NCBI GenBank assembly: GCA_910588285.1
Contig: CAJUQB010000009.1
Location: forward strand, 1-64,000
Direction: 5' to 3'
DNA length: 64,000 nucleotides
Origin: an uncultured Lachnospiraceae bacterium
GTDB lineage: Bacteria > Bacillota > Clostridia > Lachnospirales > Lachnospiraceae
Shown: positions 7,649 through 16,665 of the stretch, piece after piece
Layout of the letters: the number at the start of each line of letters is the position of its first letter
Numbering within the stretch: the stretch's first letter is position 1
The notes under the pieces: generated by a model
Told to the model about the DNA's origin: nothing
Seen by the model: the letters and a program-made list of their open reading frames with translations, nothing else
The model's database searches: none
Made by a program: the position numbers and the translations under genes

Positions 7649-8824
7649 ATGGAACGATTAATCCTTCACATTGATGTCAATTCTGCCTACCTAAGCTGGA
7701 CGGCAGTAGATTTATTGGAAAAGGGCGAAACCGTGGATCTTAGAGAGATCCCGGCCATCATCGGCGGGGACATTGCCAGCCGCCATGGCATTGTTCTGGC
7801 CAAATCCCTTCCCGCAAAGGCTTACGGTATCCGTACCGGTGAGCCTGTTTCTCATGCCCGAAGCAAATGTCCCTCCCTGACCAGCGTCCCGCCGGACCGG
7901 ACCCTCTACGCCCGGCGCAGCAGGGAGCTGATGGAGCTTTTGGGAACCTTCTGCCCCTGCATTGAGCAGGTCAGCATTGACGAATGCTTTATGGATTTTA
8001 CGGAATATCAGACCCGCTATGACTCCCCCATTGCCGCTGCATCCCTGATTAAGGATACCATATACCATACCTTTGGCTTCACGGTAAATATCGGCATCTC
8101 CACCAACCGGCTGCTGGCAAAGATGGCCTCTGACTTTGAGAAGCCCAATAAAGTGCACACCCTGTTCCCCCAGGAGATCCGGACAAAAATGTGGCCGCTG
8201 CCTGTCAGCGAGCTCTATATGGTAGGGAAATCCTCTGCCGCTGCCCTCAAAAAGCTGGACATCCACACCATTGGCGACCTAGCCCTCATGGACCGCCAGA
8301 TAGTAACCAGCCATATGAAAAGCCATGGGCAGCTGATCTGGGAATATGCCAATGGCATTGACAATACCCTGGTTCTCACAGAGGCTGCAGACGCAAAATG
8401 TGTCGGCAACTCCACCACGCTTCCCAGGGATCTCACCACACGCCAGGAAGCCCTCCCCATCCTTCTGTCCCTGTCCAGCCAGGTGGCCGGGCGGCTTAAG
8501 CGTCACGGACTGCTGGCCAAAATGGTCAGTGTGGAGCTAAAATACGCTACCTTTGTGAAGGTATCCCACCAAATGCAGCTTCCCCAGGCTACCTGCGACG
8601 GCAAAAAGCTCTATGAAGCCGCCTGCCGGCTTTTTGACGAGCTGTGGAGCCGGGAGCCCATCCGTCTTCTGGGTGTGCGCACCTCCAAGCTGGCGGAGGC
8701 GGAGGAGCCGGTCCAGATGAATCTCTTTGAGCTTCCCCGCACACAGAAGGAGATTCGGGCAGACCGGACCCTGGAAGCGCTGCAGGAGCGTTTTGGCCAG
8801 CATGTCATCAAAAAAGGATGGTAA
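7649..8824 (+). CDS. dinB: Y-family DNA polymerase IV
   Basis: 391 residues, normal for DinB. It has the N-terminal HIDVNSAYLSWTA motif with catalytic Asp, the YARRSRELMELL region, and the SIDECFMDF motif with catalytic Asp-Glu. A helix-hairpin-helix region (VGKSSAAALKKLDIHTIGDL) and the little-finger domain follow. The protein performs error-prone translesion synthesis. No beta-clamp motif is obvious beyond QMNLFEL near residue 355, which fits the usual QxxLF clamp-binding sequence. The gene has no ribosome binding site and is predicted to be leaderless. No LexA-type operator is evident. Confidence 0.95.
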   Translation: MERLILHIDVNSAYLSWTAVDLLEKGETVDLREIPAIIGGDIASRHGIVLAKSLPAKAYGIRTGEPVSHARSKCPSLTSVPPDRTLYARRSRELMELLGTFCPCIEQVSIDECFMDFTEYQTRYDSPIAAASLIKDTIYHTFGFTVNIGISTNRLLAKMASDFEKPNKVHTLFPQEIRTKMWPLPVSELYMVGKSSAAALKKLDIHTIGDLALMDRQIVTSHMKSHGQLIWEYANGIDNTLVLTEAADAKCVGNSTTLPRDLTTRQEALPILLSLSSQVAGRLKRHGLLAKMVSVELKYATFVKVSHQMQLPQATCDGKKLYEAACRLFDELWSREPIRLLGVRTSKLAEAEEPVQMNLFELPRTQKEIRADRTLEALQERFGQHVIKKGW

Positions 8825-8889
8825 GTGGCTGCAATCCTTCACACCAATTCTCTTCCTTCTTCATATTTTAAATAAAAAAGGATGCTCCC

Positions 8890-10029
8890 ATGGAACTGTA
8901 TATCGTTCGTCCCGGTGATACCGTAGATTCCATTGCAAGAGAAACCGGTACCCCTGTGGATTCTCTGATCTATGCCAATCAGCTTCCTTATCCCTACCGC
9001 CTGGCAGTGGGCCAGGCGCTGCTTTTATCCATTGGCCCTTCCCGTAATACCGGCCGCTCTGTGGCAGCAGCCGGCTATGCATATCCCTTTATCAGCCGAT
9101 ACGTCCTGGAGGAAACTCTGCCCTACCTGACCGAGCTTCCGGTCTTTTCCTACGGCTTTACTGCCGATGGGGTTCTGGTCCCGCCTCTGCTGCCGGACGC
9201 CCCCCTCATCGAAGCTGCCCTGGCCCAAAATGTCAATCCCATCCTGACCCTGACGCCCTTTGGCCCTGACGGTCAGTTCAGCAATTACCTGATTACACAG
9301 CTCATCAACAATCCCGCTGCCACCCGGCAGCTGATCCGTGAGCTGACAGCCCTCCTTCCGGAAAAGGGCTATCGAGGCGTGGATATTGATTTTGAATTTA
9401 TCCTGGCAGAGGACCGGGAGGCCTTTGCCGCCTTCACGGCCGCTGTCCGGCAGGCAGTCAATGCCCTGGGCTATCCGGTCTCCGTGGCCCTGGCTCCCAA
9501 GACCTCGGATGACCAGCAGGGCCTTCTCTACCAGGGGAAGGATTATGGGCTGCTGGGGGAGGCAGCAGACTTTGCACTGCTTATGACCTATGAGTGGGGC
9601 TATACCTACGGCCCGCCCATGGCTGTAGCCCCCTTAGACAAGGTCCGCCAGGTGGTGGAATATGCCGTCACCAGAATCGCCCCCGGGAAGCTGTCCCTGG
9701 GCATTCCAAACTATGGCTACGACTGGACGCTGCCCTATGTGCGCGGGCAGTCCAAAGCCCGTACCATCGGCAATGTGGAGGCCGTCCAGATCGCCATACA
9801 GAACAACGCAGTCATACAGTTTGACGAAACTGCCCAGTCTCCCTATTTCACCTACACGGCAGAGGGCCGTTCCCACGAGGTCTGGTTTGAGGATGTGCGG
9901 AGCCTTGCCGCAAAATTCGCCCTGATACCGGAATACGGGCTCCGGGGCGCAGGCTACTGGCAGATCATGCAGCTGTTTCGGGCAAATTGGCTTCTGCTGG
10001 CCGATACCTTTTGGATCCGCAAAACATAA
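8890..10029 (+). CDS. LysM and GH18 spore peptidoglycan hydrolase (YaaH/SleL-like)
   Basis: 379 residues with one N-terminal LysM domain (MELYIVRPGDTVDSIARETG through about residue 47) and a glycoside hydrolase 18 domain. The GH18 catalytic motif is present as GVDIDFEF (DxDxE) near residue 163. This plan matches YaaH/SleL N-acetylglucosaminidases that degrade spore cortex fragments during germination or remain in the coat. No signal peptide is seen, as is usual for mother-cell-made spore proteins. It starts 65 nt after dinB with AAGGATG before the ATG. Confidence 0.88.
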   Translation: MELYIVRPGDTVDSIARETGTPVDSLIYANQLPYPYRLAVGQALLLSIGPSRNTGRSVAAAGYAYPFISRYVLEETLPYLTELPVFSYGFTADGVLVPPLLPDAPLIEAALAQNVNPILTLTPFGPDGQFSNYLITQLINNPAATRQLIRELTALLPEKGYRGVDIDFEFILAEDREAFAAFTAAVRQAVNALGYPVSVALAPKTSDDQQGLLYQGKDYGLLGEAADFALLMTYEWGYTYGPPMAVAPLDKVRQVVEYAVTRIAPGKLSLGIPNYGYDWTLPYVRGQSKARTIGNVEAVQIAIQNNAVIQFDETAQSPYFTYTAEGRSHEVWFEDVRSLAAKFALIPEYGLRGAGYWQIMQLFRANWLLLADTFWIRKT

Positions 10030-10035
10030 CGAAAA

Positions 10036-10071
10036 AAAGAGGGCTGATGTACTTGGATATCAGTCCTCTTT
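10036..10071 (-). terminator. Terminator between GH18 and chemoreceptor genes
   Basis: Stem AAAGAGGGCTGAT (10036-10048) with ATCAGTCCTCTTT (10059-10071). On the minus strand it is followed by seven T, so it best serves the chemoreceptor gene; it may also act weakly on the plus strand. Confidence 0.75.
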
Positions 10072-10089
10072 GCTCCTATGTATATTCGA

Positions 10090-11484
10090 TTATGACTGCA
10101 GCATCTCTGCCATCTTCTCCAAATCGGAAATCAATACGCGGGAATAATCCTTCGCTTCCTCGTAGATCCGCTGTGCACCGGCATAATCCTCCTGATACAG
10201 TGCCTGCACAATCCTGGAGCCGTAGTTGTGGAACCTCTTATGCTTCGGCCCAAGCTCCCTCCAGATATCCTCGATCTCCGGATAGGTCGGCGTCATGGCA
10301 TAGTAGAAATGCCCAAACCCGCACTTGGTATCGTTCAGCTGCACCGGCAGGATGATCTGGTTGTCTACCATATTCTTCAGATTCTGCAGCCAGCCCTTGT
10401 GGGCATTGATTGCCTTGGTAATATAGCTGGCAAATGTATCCCGCCCCAGGTCATAGAACGCATCCTGAGCCATCTCACCCATCACCTTGGCTGCCTGATC
10501 CATCTCAGTCTCTACTGTAGTAATGGATTCGGTAGATTCCTTCAGTTTATCTTCAATGCCTGTCAGCTCTCCCGTATCCTTTCCCAGCTTCTCGCACTGC
10601 TCACGGATGCTGTCTGCCTCGCTCTCCAGCTCTGCCATAGAGCTGGAAATCTCCTCACTGACAGAGGCAAGGGAGCTGATCCCCTCGGAGATCTTGGACA
10701 CATTATCCTTGTTGGATTCGTTGTTCTGCCATACATTCCCAATCTTCTCTGTCATTGTCTCCAGGGATTCGATGGTATTGAGGGTGCTCTCATTGCTCTT
10801 CCGGGAAGCCTCACGGATACCAGCCACAAAATCTCCCATATTGCCGGTAAGCTTCTGGGTCTCCTCCGCCAGCTTGCGGATCTCGTCAGCCACCACTGCA
10901 AATCCCTTGCCCGCTTCACCGGCCCTGGCTGCCTCGATGGAAGCGTTCAGCGCCAGCAGGTTGGTCTGGCTGGAAATCGCGTTGATACCGTCAATTACCT
11001 CGTTCATCTTGTTGATGACCTCGCTGAGCTCATCCATATCCCGCTGCATATCCTGGGATACCAGAATCGTCCTTCCGGAAAGCTCCTTAATCTGGGTCAG
11101 CTCCTCCTGGCCGCCCTCGATATTACGGTACACGCTGTCAGATTCCTCTGCTACCCGAATAATCGTATTGGTCAATTCCTCATGCTGTTTGAAGACAGAG
11201 CCGGCAATATCACTCAGCTCCACCGTTGCCGACTGGATCATGTCGGTTGCCTCATCTACGCCGCTGGAAACCTGTATGATCTTCTCCATATAATGTCCAA
11301 TGGTCAAATCCAGGGCGCTGGTCTGCATGAGCACATTCATATTCTTATTTACCACATTCTCAAACTGCTCTCTTCCCTTCACCAGGCGCCGATATACCTT
11401 CGCATATTCCCCTTCATAATCTGCTTTCTGTAAATTGGAAATCCAAAGGATTTCGTTTTTCTTCTGCTTTCCGCCACCAAACAT
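10090..11484 (-). CDS. Soluble methyl-accepting chemotaxis protein with CZB domain
   Basis: 464 residues with no transmembrane segment. The conserved chemoreceptor hairpin tip ([24 protein letters not shown] region, about residues 165-190, then [16 protein letters not shown]) identifies the signalling domain that engages CheW and CheA. The C-terminus (about 355-440) resembles the zinc-binding CZB domain: HKGWLQNL, then [10 protein letters not shown], then HKRFHNYG supply the expected His-Cys-His-His ligands. CZB receptors sense zinc or its oxidation by hypochlorite in studied cases. No other chemotaxis genes lie nearby, so signal and output are inferred. Confidence 0.9.
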   Translation of the reverse strand: MFGGGKQKKNEILWISNLQKADYEGEYAKVYRRLVKGREQFENVVNKNMNVLMQTSALDLTIGHYMEKIIQVSSGVDEATDMIQSATVELSDIAGSVFKQHEELTNTIIRVAEESDSVYRNIEGGQEELTQIKELSGRTILVSQDMQRDMDELSEVINKMNEVIDGINAISSQTNLLALNASIEAARAGEAGKGFAVVADEIRKLAEETQKLTGNMGDFVAGIREASRKSNESTLNTIESLETMTEKIGNVWQNNESNKDNVSKISEGISSLASVSEEISSSMAELESEADSIREQCEKLGKDTGELTGIEDKLKESTESITTVETEMDQAAKVMGEMAQDAFYDLGRDTFASYITKAINAHKGWLQNLKNMVDNQIILPVQLNDTKCGFGHFYYAMTPTYPEIEDIWRELGPKHKRFHNYGSRIVQALYQEDYAGAQRIYEEAKDYSRVLISDLEKMAEMLQS

Positions 11485-11590
11485 AATAAGCTATCCTCCA
11501 TTGTAATTTATTTGCTCTTCCTGATAAAATGGATACTAATAGTATTGTACCAAATCGTCTGCCTGACTTCAACAAAAAAATTACTGAATT

Positions 11591-12646
11591 TTATTTTTTT
11601 TCTTCCTCATTCTTCTGCATTTTCTCCTTCTGCCAGGAGGTTGCCGCCGGATCTTTCATATTTTGGCTCCGTATCCATTCTCTGGAATTTTCCACCTTTA
11701 CAGCCTCCGACTGGTTGTTCCGCAAAAACCGCACCAGCTGATAGGGATTGATCCAGATTTCCGAATTCCCCTCCTTCTGGGATTCGTCAAAAATCAGCTG
11801 GATCCCAAAATGAAGATGCACTTCATCAATGTTGTTGACATTCTCCGTCGTGCTGTAGCCGGTGTGTCCCATATAGCCGATCACATCCCCTGCCGTCACC
11901 ACGCTGCCCTCCTCAAGTCCTTCCGCGTAAGGATAATTTTGCCGCAAATGAGCGTAATAATAATAACGCTGTCCGTCAAAGCTGCGGATCCCCAGCCGCC
12001 AGCCGCCATATTGGTTCCAGCCTGCCGCCTCCACATAGCCGGATTCCACTGCAATCACGGGTGTGCCGATCTGCCCCATCATATCATGGCCCAGATGCTG
12101 TCTGCGGTAGCCATAGCTGCGGGATACCCCAAAATCATCATAATCCCCGTATGGAAATCCTTTGGCCAGAGGAAGATATGCCTTCAAGCCATATCGCTTC
12201 TCATAGATCCCGCTGCCCGGCGCTGTCTCGATCTCATACTCCCCCACGTAGCCGCCCAGCACTGCTGTATAGGCTTCCTTATAATAGGAATAATGGCTCA
12301 AATCCCTGGTCAGCTCTTCCATGGTAACGCTGCCCTCCGCCAGCTGTCCGGCTGTCTCTGCGATCCGCTTCAGGCTGCTCTTACCGAAATTATCCCCGTC
12401 TCTGGCCGCCAGATAGGCCAGCAGCTCAATCCAGCTGACCGGGTGCTCACTGCCATGGGTGTCTATATCCCACTGATAGGCCGCGCACAGCGCCTCATAG
12501 GACACATTAAAATCTACCCATTTGATAAAATCACCTTTTTGCTCCTCTGCCGTCACTGCCCGGGGCTCCCACTGTGCCGCCGCCGCACCTCCCAGCAGGC
12601 ACAGGCAGAATGACTCTATAAGGATTGCTTTTTGCAGTCGTTTCAT
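11591..12646 (-). CDS. M23-family peptidoglycan metallopeptidase
   Basis: 351 residues with an N-terminal signal segment (KAILIESFCLCLLGGAAA). The LytM/M23 domain in the second half has zinc-binding motifs HLGHDMMG and HLHFG, separated by the usual YYYAHLRQNYPYAEG segment. Such enzymes cut peptidoglycan peptides; related sporulation proteins include SpoIIQ-like and SpoIVFA-like proteins, but nothing here ties this one to sporulation. The C-terminal tail is charged (KMQKNEEEKK). It lies between secA and the chemoreceptor on the same strand. Confidence 0.88.
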   Translation of the reverse strand: MKRLQKAILIESFCLCLLGGAAAAQWEPRAVTAEEQKGDFIKWVDFNVSYEALCAAYQWDIDTHGSEHPVSWIELLAYLAARDGDNFGKSSLKRIAETAGQLAEGSVTMEELTRDLSHYSYYKEAYTAVLGGYVGEYEIETAPGSGIYEKRYGLKAYLPLAKGFPYGDYDDFGVSRSYGYRRQHLGHDMMGQIGTPVIAVESGYVEAAGWNQYGGWRLGIRSFDGQRYYYYAHLRQNYPYAEGLEEGSVVTAGDVIGYMGHTGYSTTENVNNIDEVHLHFGIQLIFDESQKEGNSEIWINPYQLVRFLRNNQSEAVKVENSREWIRSQNMKDPAATSWQKEKMQKNEEEKK

Positions 12647-12713
12647 ACAATCTCCTTATCATGGCCCTCCTTTCTATATATATGCCCCTGTAACGTATTT
12701 ATGACGATAGCGG

Positions 12714-12753
12714 GAAGGAGGAATCTCCATCATATGGAAATTCCTCCTTCCTG
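12714..12753 (-). other. Stem-loop downstream of secA
   Basis: GGAAGGAGGAAT pairs with ATTCCTCCTTCC across a short loop. It lies just after the secA stop on the minus strand but lacks a T run, so it may be an mRNA-stabilising hairpin rather than a classical terminator. Confidence 0.5.
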
Positions 12754-12760
12754 GTGTATC

Positions 12761-15325
12761 CTACAGTCTTCCGCAGCACTGCTTATATTTCTTACCGCTG
12801 CCGCAGGGACAGGGATCATTGGGGTAGATCTTGGCGTTCTCCCGCTTCACCGGCCCCTTCTGGGCAGAATCGTCCCGGTTGGTTCCGGTTACCTTGGCCA
12901 CCTGCTCGCGCTCCACCTTCTGTTCAATCTTCACGTGAAGCAGAAGGCGCACCGTATCCTCCTGGATATTGGCAGTCATACTGTCAAACATGTCAAAACC
13001 GCTCATCTTGTATTCCACCAGCGGATCCCGCTGGCCATAAGCCTGCAGTCCGATGCCCTGACGGAGCTGATCCATATCGTCAATGTGATCCATCCACTTG
13101 CGGTCAATTACCTTCAGCAGGATCACCCGCTCCAGCTCACGGACTGCCTCCGGCTCCGGAAATTCAGATTCCTTCAGCTCATACAGCTTCACCGCCTGCT
13201 CCTTCAGCCTGTGCTTCAGCTCATTGGGCTTCATTCCCTCCACATCGGCCTTTGTCACCGGCTTCACCGGAATCACAGGAACCAGCAGCTGGTTCAGCTC
13301 ATTCAGATCCCATTCCTCGCTGGGCTGATCATTGGAAATGCAGGCATCCACCGTATTCTCCACCTGGTCTGTGATCATCTTATAGATCACGTCACGCATG
13401 CTCTCACCATCCAGCACACGCCGCCGTTCTCCGTAAATGATCTCCCTCTGCTCATTCATCACCTGGTCATATTCCAGCAGATTCTTACGGATTCCAAAGT
13501 TGTTATTCTCAATCTTGGTCTGGGCCTTCTCAATGGCATTGGTCAGCATCTTGTGCTGAATCTGTTCATTCTCCGGCACGCCCAAGGCATTGAACATGGC
13601 CATCAGACGCTCTGAGCCAAACAGGCGCATCAGGTCATCCTCCAAGGAGATGAAGAACTGGGATTCACCCGGATCCCCCTGACGTCCGGAACGGCCCCGC
13701 AGCTGGTTGTCAATACGCCTGGATTCGTGGCGCTCCGTACCGATGATCTTAAGTCCCCCTGCTGCCCTGGCGTCATCATCCAGCTTGATATCCGTACCAC
13801 GGCCTGCCATATTGGTTGCAATGGTTACAGCGCCGTGTACACCGGCCTCTGCAACAATCTCCGCCTCCAGCTCATGGAACTTGGCATTCAGCACCTTGTG
13901 CTGGATCCCCCGGCGCTTCAGCATTCCGCTGAGCTCCTCGGAAGCCTCGATGGTAATGGTACCCACCAGCACCGGCTGCCCCTTCTCGTGAGCCTTCTCA
14001 ATCTCCTCCACTACCGCGTGGAGCTTTTCCTTCTTGGACTTATATACAGCGTCCTGATGATCCTTACGGATCACCGGCATATTGGTAGGAATCTCAATCA
14101 CATCCATGCCGTAGATATCACGGAATTCCTTCTCCTCTGTCAATGCCGTACCGGTCATACCGGCCTTCTTCGCATATTTATTAAAGAAGTTCTGGAAGGT
14201 GATGTTGGCCAGGGTCTTGCTCTCCCGCTTCACCTTCACATGCTCCTTGGCCTCAATGGCCTGATGGAGCCCGTCCGAATACCGTCTGCCGGGCATAATA
14301 CGTCCGGTAAACTCATCGACGATCAGAACCTTGTCATCCTGTACCACATAATCCTGGTCACGGAACATCAGGTTGTGGGCCCGCAGGGCTAAAATGATGT
14401 TGTGCTGAATCTCCAGGTTCTCCGCATCTGCCAGGTTCTCAATCTTGAAGAAATTCTCTACCTTCTTCACACCCTCGGCAGTCAGATTGACAACCTTATC
14501 CTTCTCGTTCACCACAAAGTCCCCGGTCTCCTCAATCTCCACACCCATGATGGCATCCATCTTGGAGAATTCCTGGCTGTTCTCGCCCCGCACCATCTGC
14601 CGCGCCAGAATATCGCAGGCCTCATACAGCTTGGTGGACTTGCCGCTCTGGCCGGAAATAATCAACGGCGTCCTGGCCTCGTCAATCAAGACCGAGTCCA
14701 CCTCGTCGATCACCGCATAATGAAGCTCCCGCTGTACCAGCTGCTCCTTGTAGATCACCATATTGTCACGAAGGTAGTCAAAACCCAGCTCATTGTTGGT
14801 GACATACGTAATATCGCAGGCATATGCCTCCCGACGCTCATTGTTGTCCATGGAATTTAAAACCACGCCCACGGTAAGCCCCAGGAACTCATGCACCTTC
14901 CCCATCCACTCCGCATCACGCTTTGCCAGATAATCGTTGACCGTAACGATGTGTACGCCTTTGCCCTCCAGGGCATTCAGATACGCCGGCAGCGTTGACA
15001 CCAGCGTCTTTCCTTCACCGGTTCTCATCTCCGCAATACGTCCCTGATGCAGAACCACACCGCCGATGAGCTGCACCCGGTAATGCTCCAGGCCGATGGC
15101 CCTCTTGGCAGCCTCCCGGACCGTGGCATACGCCTCCGGCATCAGCTGCTCCAGGGTCTCCCCATCTGCCAGGCGCTTCTTATATTCCTTGGTCTTCTCC
15201 CGCAGCTGCTCGTCTGTCAGCCCCTGCATAGTGGGACGCAGGGCCTCAATCTTATCTACAATGGGAGTGACCAGCTTTACTTCCCGCTCACTATGGGTTC
15301 CGAATATCTTTGTTACTATACTCAT
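12761..15325 (-). CDS. secA: Preprotein translocase ATPase SecA
   Basis: 854 residues from the ATG at 15325, preceded by AGGAG; the longer open frame adds 27 unrelated residues. SecA drives export of unfolded proteins through SecYEG. Visible motifs are the Walker A region [14 protein letters not shown]-box-like [15 protein letters not shown], the helicase region [10 protein letters not shown], and the C-terminal zinc-binding tail [13 protein letters not shown]. The length and complete tail indicate a full SecA1-type protein. It appears to be transcribed alone. Confidence 0.97.
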   Translation of the reverse strand: MSIVTKIFGTHSEREVKLVTPIVDKIEALRPTMQGLTDEQLREKTKEYKKRLADGETLEQLMPEAYATVREAAKRAIGLEHYRVQLIGGVVLHQGRIAEMRTGEGKTLVSTLPAYLNALEGKGVHIVTVNDYLAKRDAEWMGKVHEFLGLTVGVVLNSMDNNERREAYACDITYVTNNELGFDYLRDNMVIYKEQLVQRELHYAVIDEVDSVLIDEARTPLIISGQSGKSTKLYEACDILARQMVRGENSQEFSKMDAIMGVEIEETGDFVVNEKDKVVNLTAEGVKKVENFFKIENLADAENLEIQHNIILALRAHNLMFRDQDYVVQDDKVLIVDEFTGRIMPGRRYSDGLHQAIEAKEHVKVKRESKTLANITFQNFFNKYAKKAGMTGTALTEEKEFRDIYGMDVIEIPTNMPVIRKDHQDAVYKSKKEKLHAVVEEIEKAHEKGQPVLVGTITIEASEELSGMLKRRGIQHKVLNAKFHELEAEIVAEAGVHGAVTIATNMAGRGTDIKLDDDARAAGGLKIIGTERHESRRIDNQLRGRSGRQGDPGESQFFISLEDDLMRLFGSERLMAMFNALGVPENEQIQHKMLTNAIEKAQTKIENNNFGIRKNLLEYDQVMNEQREIIYGERRRVLDGESMRDVIYKMITDQVENTVDACISNDQPSEEWDLNELNQLLVPVIPVKPVTKADVEGMKPNELKHRLKEQAVKLYELKESEFPEPEAVRELERVILLKVIDRKWMDHIDDMDQLRQGIGLQAYGQRDPLVEYKMSGFDMFDSMTANIQEDTVRLLLHVKIEQKVEREQVAKVTGTNRDDSAQKGPVKRENAKIYPNDPCPCGSGKKYKQCCGRL

Positions 15326-15521
15326 TCTTTTGCTCCTATCCTTGTTCCGCCTTCCCATGGCCGAACGACTATCGTATATTTTACCACTTTCCGCACATTT
15401 AGACAATACGGAAACATATGAACGATTTATAAATTTTTTGTGAAATCCTTTTCTCCTGCCATATTTTATGGTACACTTTGATGCAGATAGGTCTAAAATT
15501 GGTTAGAGAGGAAGGATATCT

Positions 15522-15779
15522 ATGAGTTATCAGTATCACACAAAGGGAACCTGTTCCACCCTCATTGAGGTGGAGCTGGAGGGAAATGTTGTAAAGGATG
15601 TAAAATTCACCGGCGGCTGCCACGGCAATCTCCAGGCCATCCCCAAGCTGGTGGAGGGGCTCACGGTAGACCAGGTAGAGCAGAAGCTCTCCGGCATCCA
15701 CTGCGGTTTTAAGAACACCTCCTGCGGCGATCAGCTGGCCAAGGCCTGCCGGGCTGCCCTGGAAGCGGCCCAGGCCTGA
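15522..15779 (+). CDS. TSCPD-domain protein (TIGR03905-like)
   Basis: 85 residues with a GGAAGGATATCT ribosome binding site. The protein matches the small TSCPD family: GTCSTLIEVELEGN, FTGGCHGNLQAI and the C-terminal CGFKNTSCGDQLA, whose cysteines could bind metal. The domain also occurs at the C-terminus of some class II ribonucleotide reductases, but the stand-alone protein has no established function. It is monocistronic with its own terminator. Confidence 0.85.
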   Translation: MSYQYHTKGTCSTLIEVELEGNVVKDVKFTGGCHGNLQAIPKLVEGLTVDQVEQKLSGIHCGFKNTSCGDQLAKACRAALEAAQA

Positions 15780-15807
15780 TGAGAACGGAAAGCTCTGATC
15801 CGAAATT

Positions 15808-15848
15808 AACAGCGCTGCCAGGGAATTTTCTCCTGACAGCGCTGTTTT
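15808..15848 (+). terminator. Terminator of the TSCPD gene
   Basis: AACAGCGCTGCCAGG (15808-15822) pairs with CCTGACAGCGCTGTT (15832-15846) with one wobble, followed by TTTT on the plus strand. Confidence 0.85.
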
Positions 15849-15976
15849 AGCATCATCGCCTGTCCCATATTCTGGATGGATTTCTATATTCTTCTCGAAA
15901 TTGTCAGAATATTGTTAAAATTTATCTCTCAGTTTCCATAACTCAAAAAAAAATTTTATTTATTTTGATTTTTATG

Positions 15977-16005
15977 TTGACAAATCAATTCTTATCAGTT
16001 ATAAT
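15977..16005 (+). promoter_or_regulatory. Perfect-consensus sigma-A promoter
   Basis: TTGACA (15977-15982), exactly 17 bp, TATAAT (16000-16005). Predicted start about 16,012. This is the only fully consensus plus-strand promoter I found and it reads into the gene-free tandem-repeat region. Confidence 0.88.
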
Positions 16006-16064
16006 GAATTCAACAAATACAGAAAACAACTCAACAAAAACCAGGACAGAGTAATCTAAGCAAA

Positions 16065-16573
16065 GGAGGTACAGTCCAAAGAAAACAATACGAATCACCC
16101 CATAATCTTACGAAAGGAAGGTACAGTCCACCAGAAATAATAGTAAGAGAAATAATTATTTCAGGATAATAGGAGGAAGAAGCCTCTTGTTTTAATCAAC
16201 TACATAAGCTGATAGAACTCAAGAAGAAAAGAGGCAGTCGTTTCGAGAAGAGAATACGAAGGATTATATGAGATAATTATTTCGGCAAATTGAAGACGGA
16301 ACCCGTAAACCATAGAGATAGAGATATTTGGAGGTACAGTCCAATGACATCATTACGAATCACCTCATAATCTAAGAAAGGAAGGTATCGTCCACCGGAA
16401 GTAATAATTTATAATCAGAGAGAAATGATTATTTCAGAGAGAAGATGATCAGAAGCCTCTATCATAATAGAAGAGGAAACCATTTCGGAGAAGAATACGA
16501 AGAGATAAGATGAGATAATTATTTCAGTGAAAATTGAACATGGAACCCGTAAACCCTGGAGATAGAGATATTT
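16065..16573 (+). repeat. Two tandem diverged 244-265 nt units
   Basis: Unit 1 is 16,065-16,329 and unit 2 is 16,330-16,573; a third unit starts at 16,574 but ends in the terminator within 80 nt. Blocks of near identity are kept in the same order while spacers diverge and lose bases, so the duplication is old and the blocks appear selected. Confidence 0.85.
16344..16370 (+). other. Possible 8-codon micro-ORF in unit 2
   Basis: ATG 8 nt after GGAGGT, encoding MTSLRITS then TAA. The equivalent frame in unit 1 (16,079-16,105) has AAG in place of ATG and encodes KKTIRITP. The spacing and ribosome binding site are near ideal, but translation is unproven. Confidence 0.4.
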
Positions 16574-16587
16574 GGAGGTACATTCCA

Positions 16588-16614
16588 ATGGACAAGACAG
16601 AAACAATAGGATAA
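16588..16614 (+). other. Possible 8-codon micro-ORF in partial unit 3
   Basis: ATG 8 nt after GGAGGT, encoding MDKTETIG then TAA. The stop overlaps the first bases of the terminator stem, a layout reminiscent of leader-peptide attenuators, but no co-directional gene follows. Confidence 0.4.
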
Positions 16615-16652
16615 AAGGCGTCATCAAAGAAATCGTGTTGATGGCGCCTTTT
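16613..16652 (+). terminator. Bidirectional terminator of the candidate RNA and the MFS gene
   Basis: AAAAGGCGTCATCA (16,613-16,626) pairs with TGATGGCGCCTTTT (16,639-16,652) with one wobble. T-rich sequence follows on the plus strand; on the minus strand it ends the MFS gene transcript. Confidence 0.85.
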
Positions 16653-16665
16653 ATATTGTGTTTTT

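Larger units (their letters stand above)
16012..16655 (+). ncRNA. Candidate novel tandem-unit non-coding RNA
   Basis: A transcript of about 640 nt is predicted from the consensus promoter to the terminator at 16,613-16,652. It contains two diverged tandem units beginning at 16,065 and 16,330 (265 and 244 nt) and a third start at 16,574. Shared blocks include GGAGGTACAGTCCA, TACGAATCACC, GGAAGGTA(C/T), ATAATTATTTC, GAATACGAAG, TGAGATAATTATTTC and GGAACCCGTAAACC. GCCTCTT/AAGAGGC in unit 1 and CCTCT/AGAGG in unit 2 occupy equivalent positions with changed sequence, which suggests conserved pairing. I count 18 GGA triplets. Three 8-codon frames follow the GGAGGT motifs. I do not recognise it as OLE, ROOL, GOLLD, 6S, tmRNA, raiA or a riboswitch, though I could not search Rfam. 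Confidence 0.7.
15780..16665. other. 886-bp gene-free region containing an independent transcription unit
   Basis: Between the TSCPD gene and the convergent MFS gene there is no normal reading frame. The region holds the TSCPD terminator, a perfect-consensus promoter, a tandemly duplicated purine-rich sequence and an intrinsic terminator, each listed separately. Confidence 0.9.

Noticed and set aside
8857-8890. Sigma-E promoter for the GH18 gene
   Set aside because: TCATATT fits the -35, but no CATACA-like -10 occurs at the right distance.
12714-12753. Rho-independent terminator of secA
   Set aside because: The stem is strong but no T run follows on the secA strand, so it is listed only as a stem-loop.
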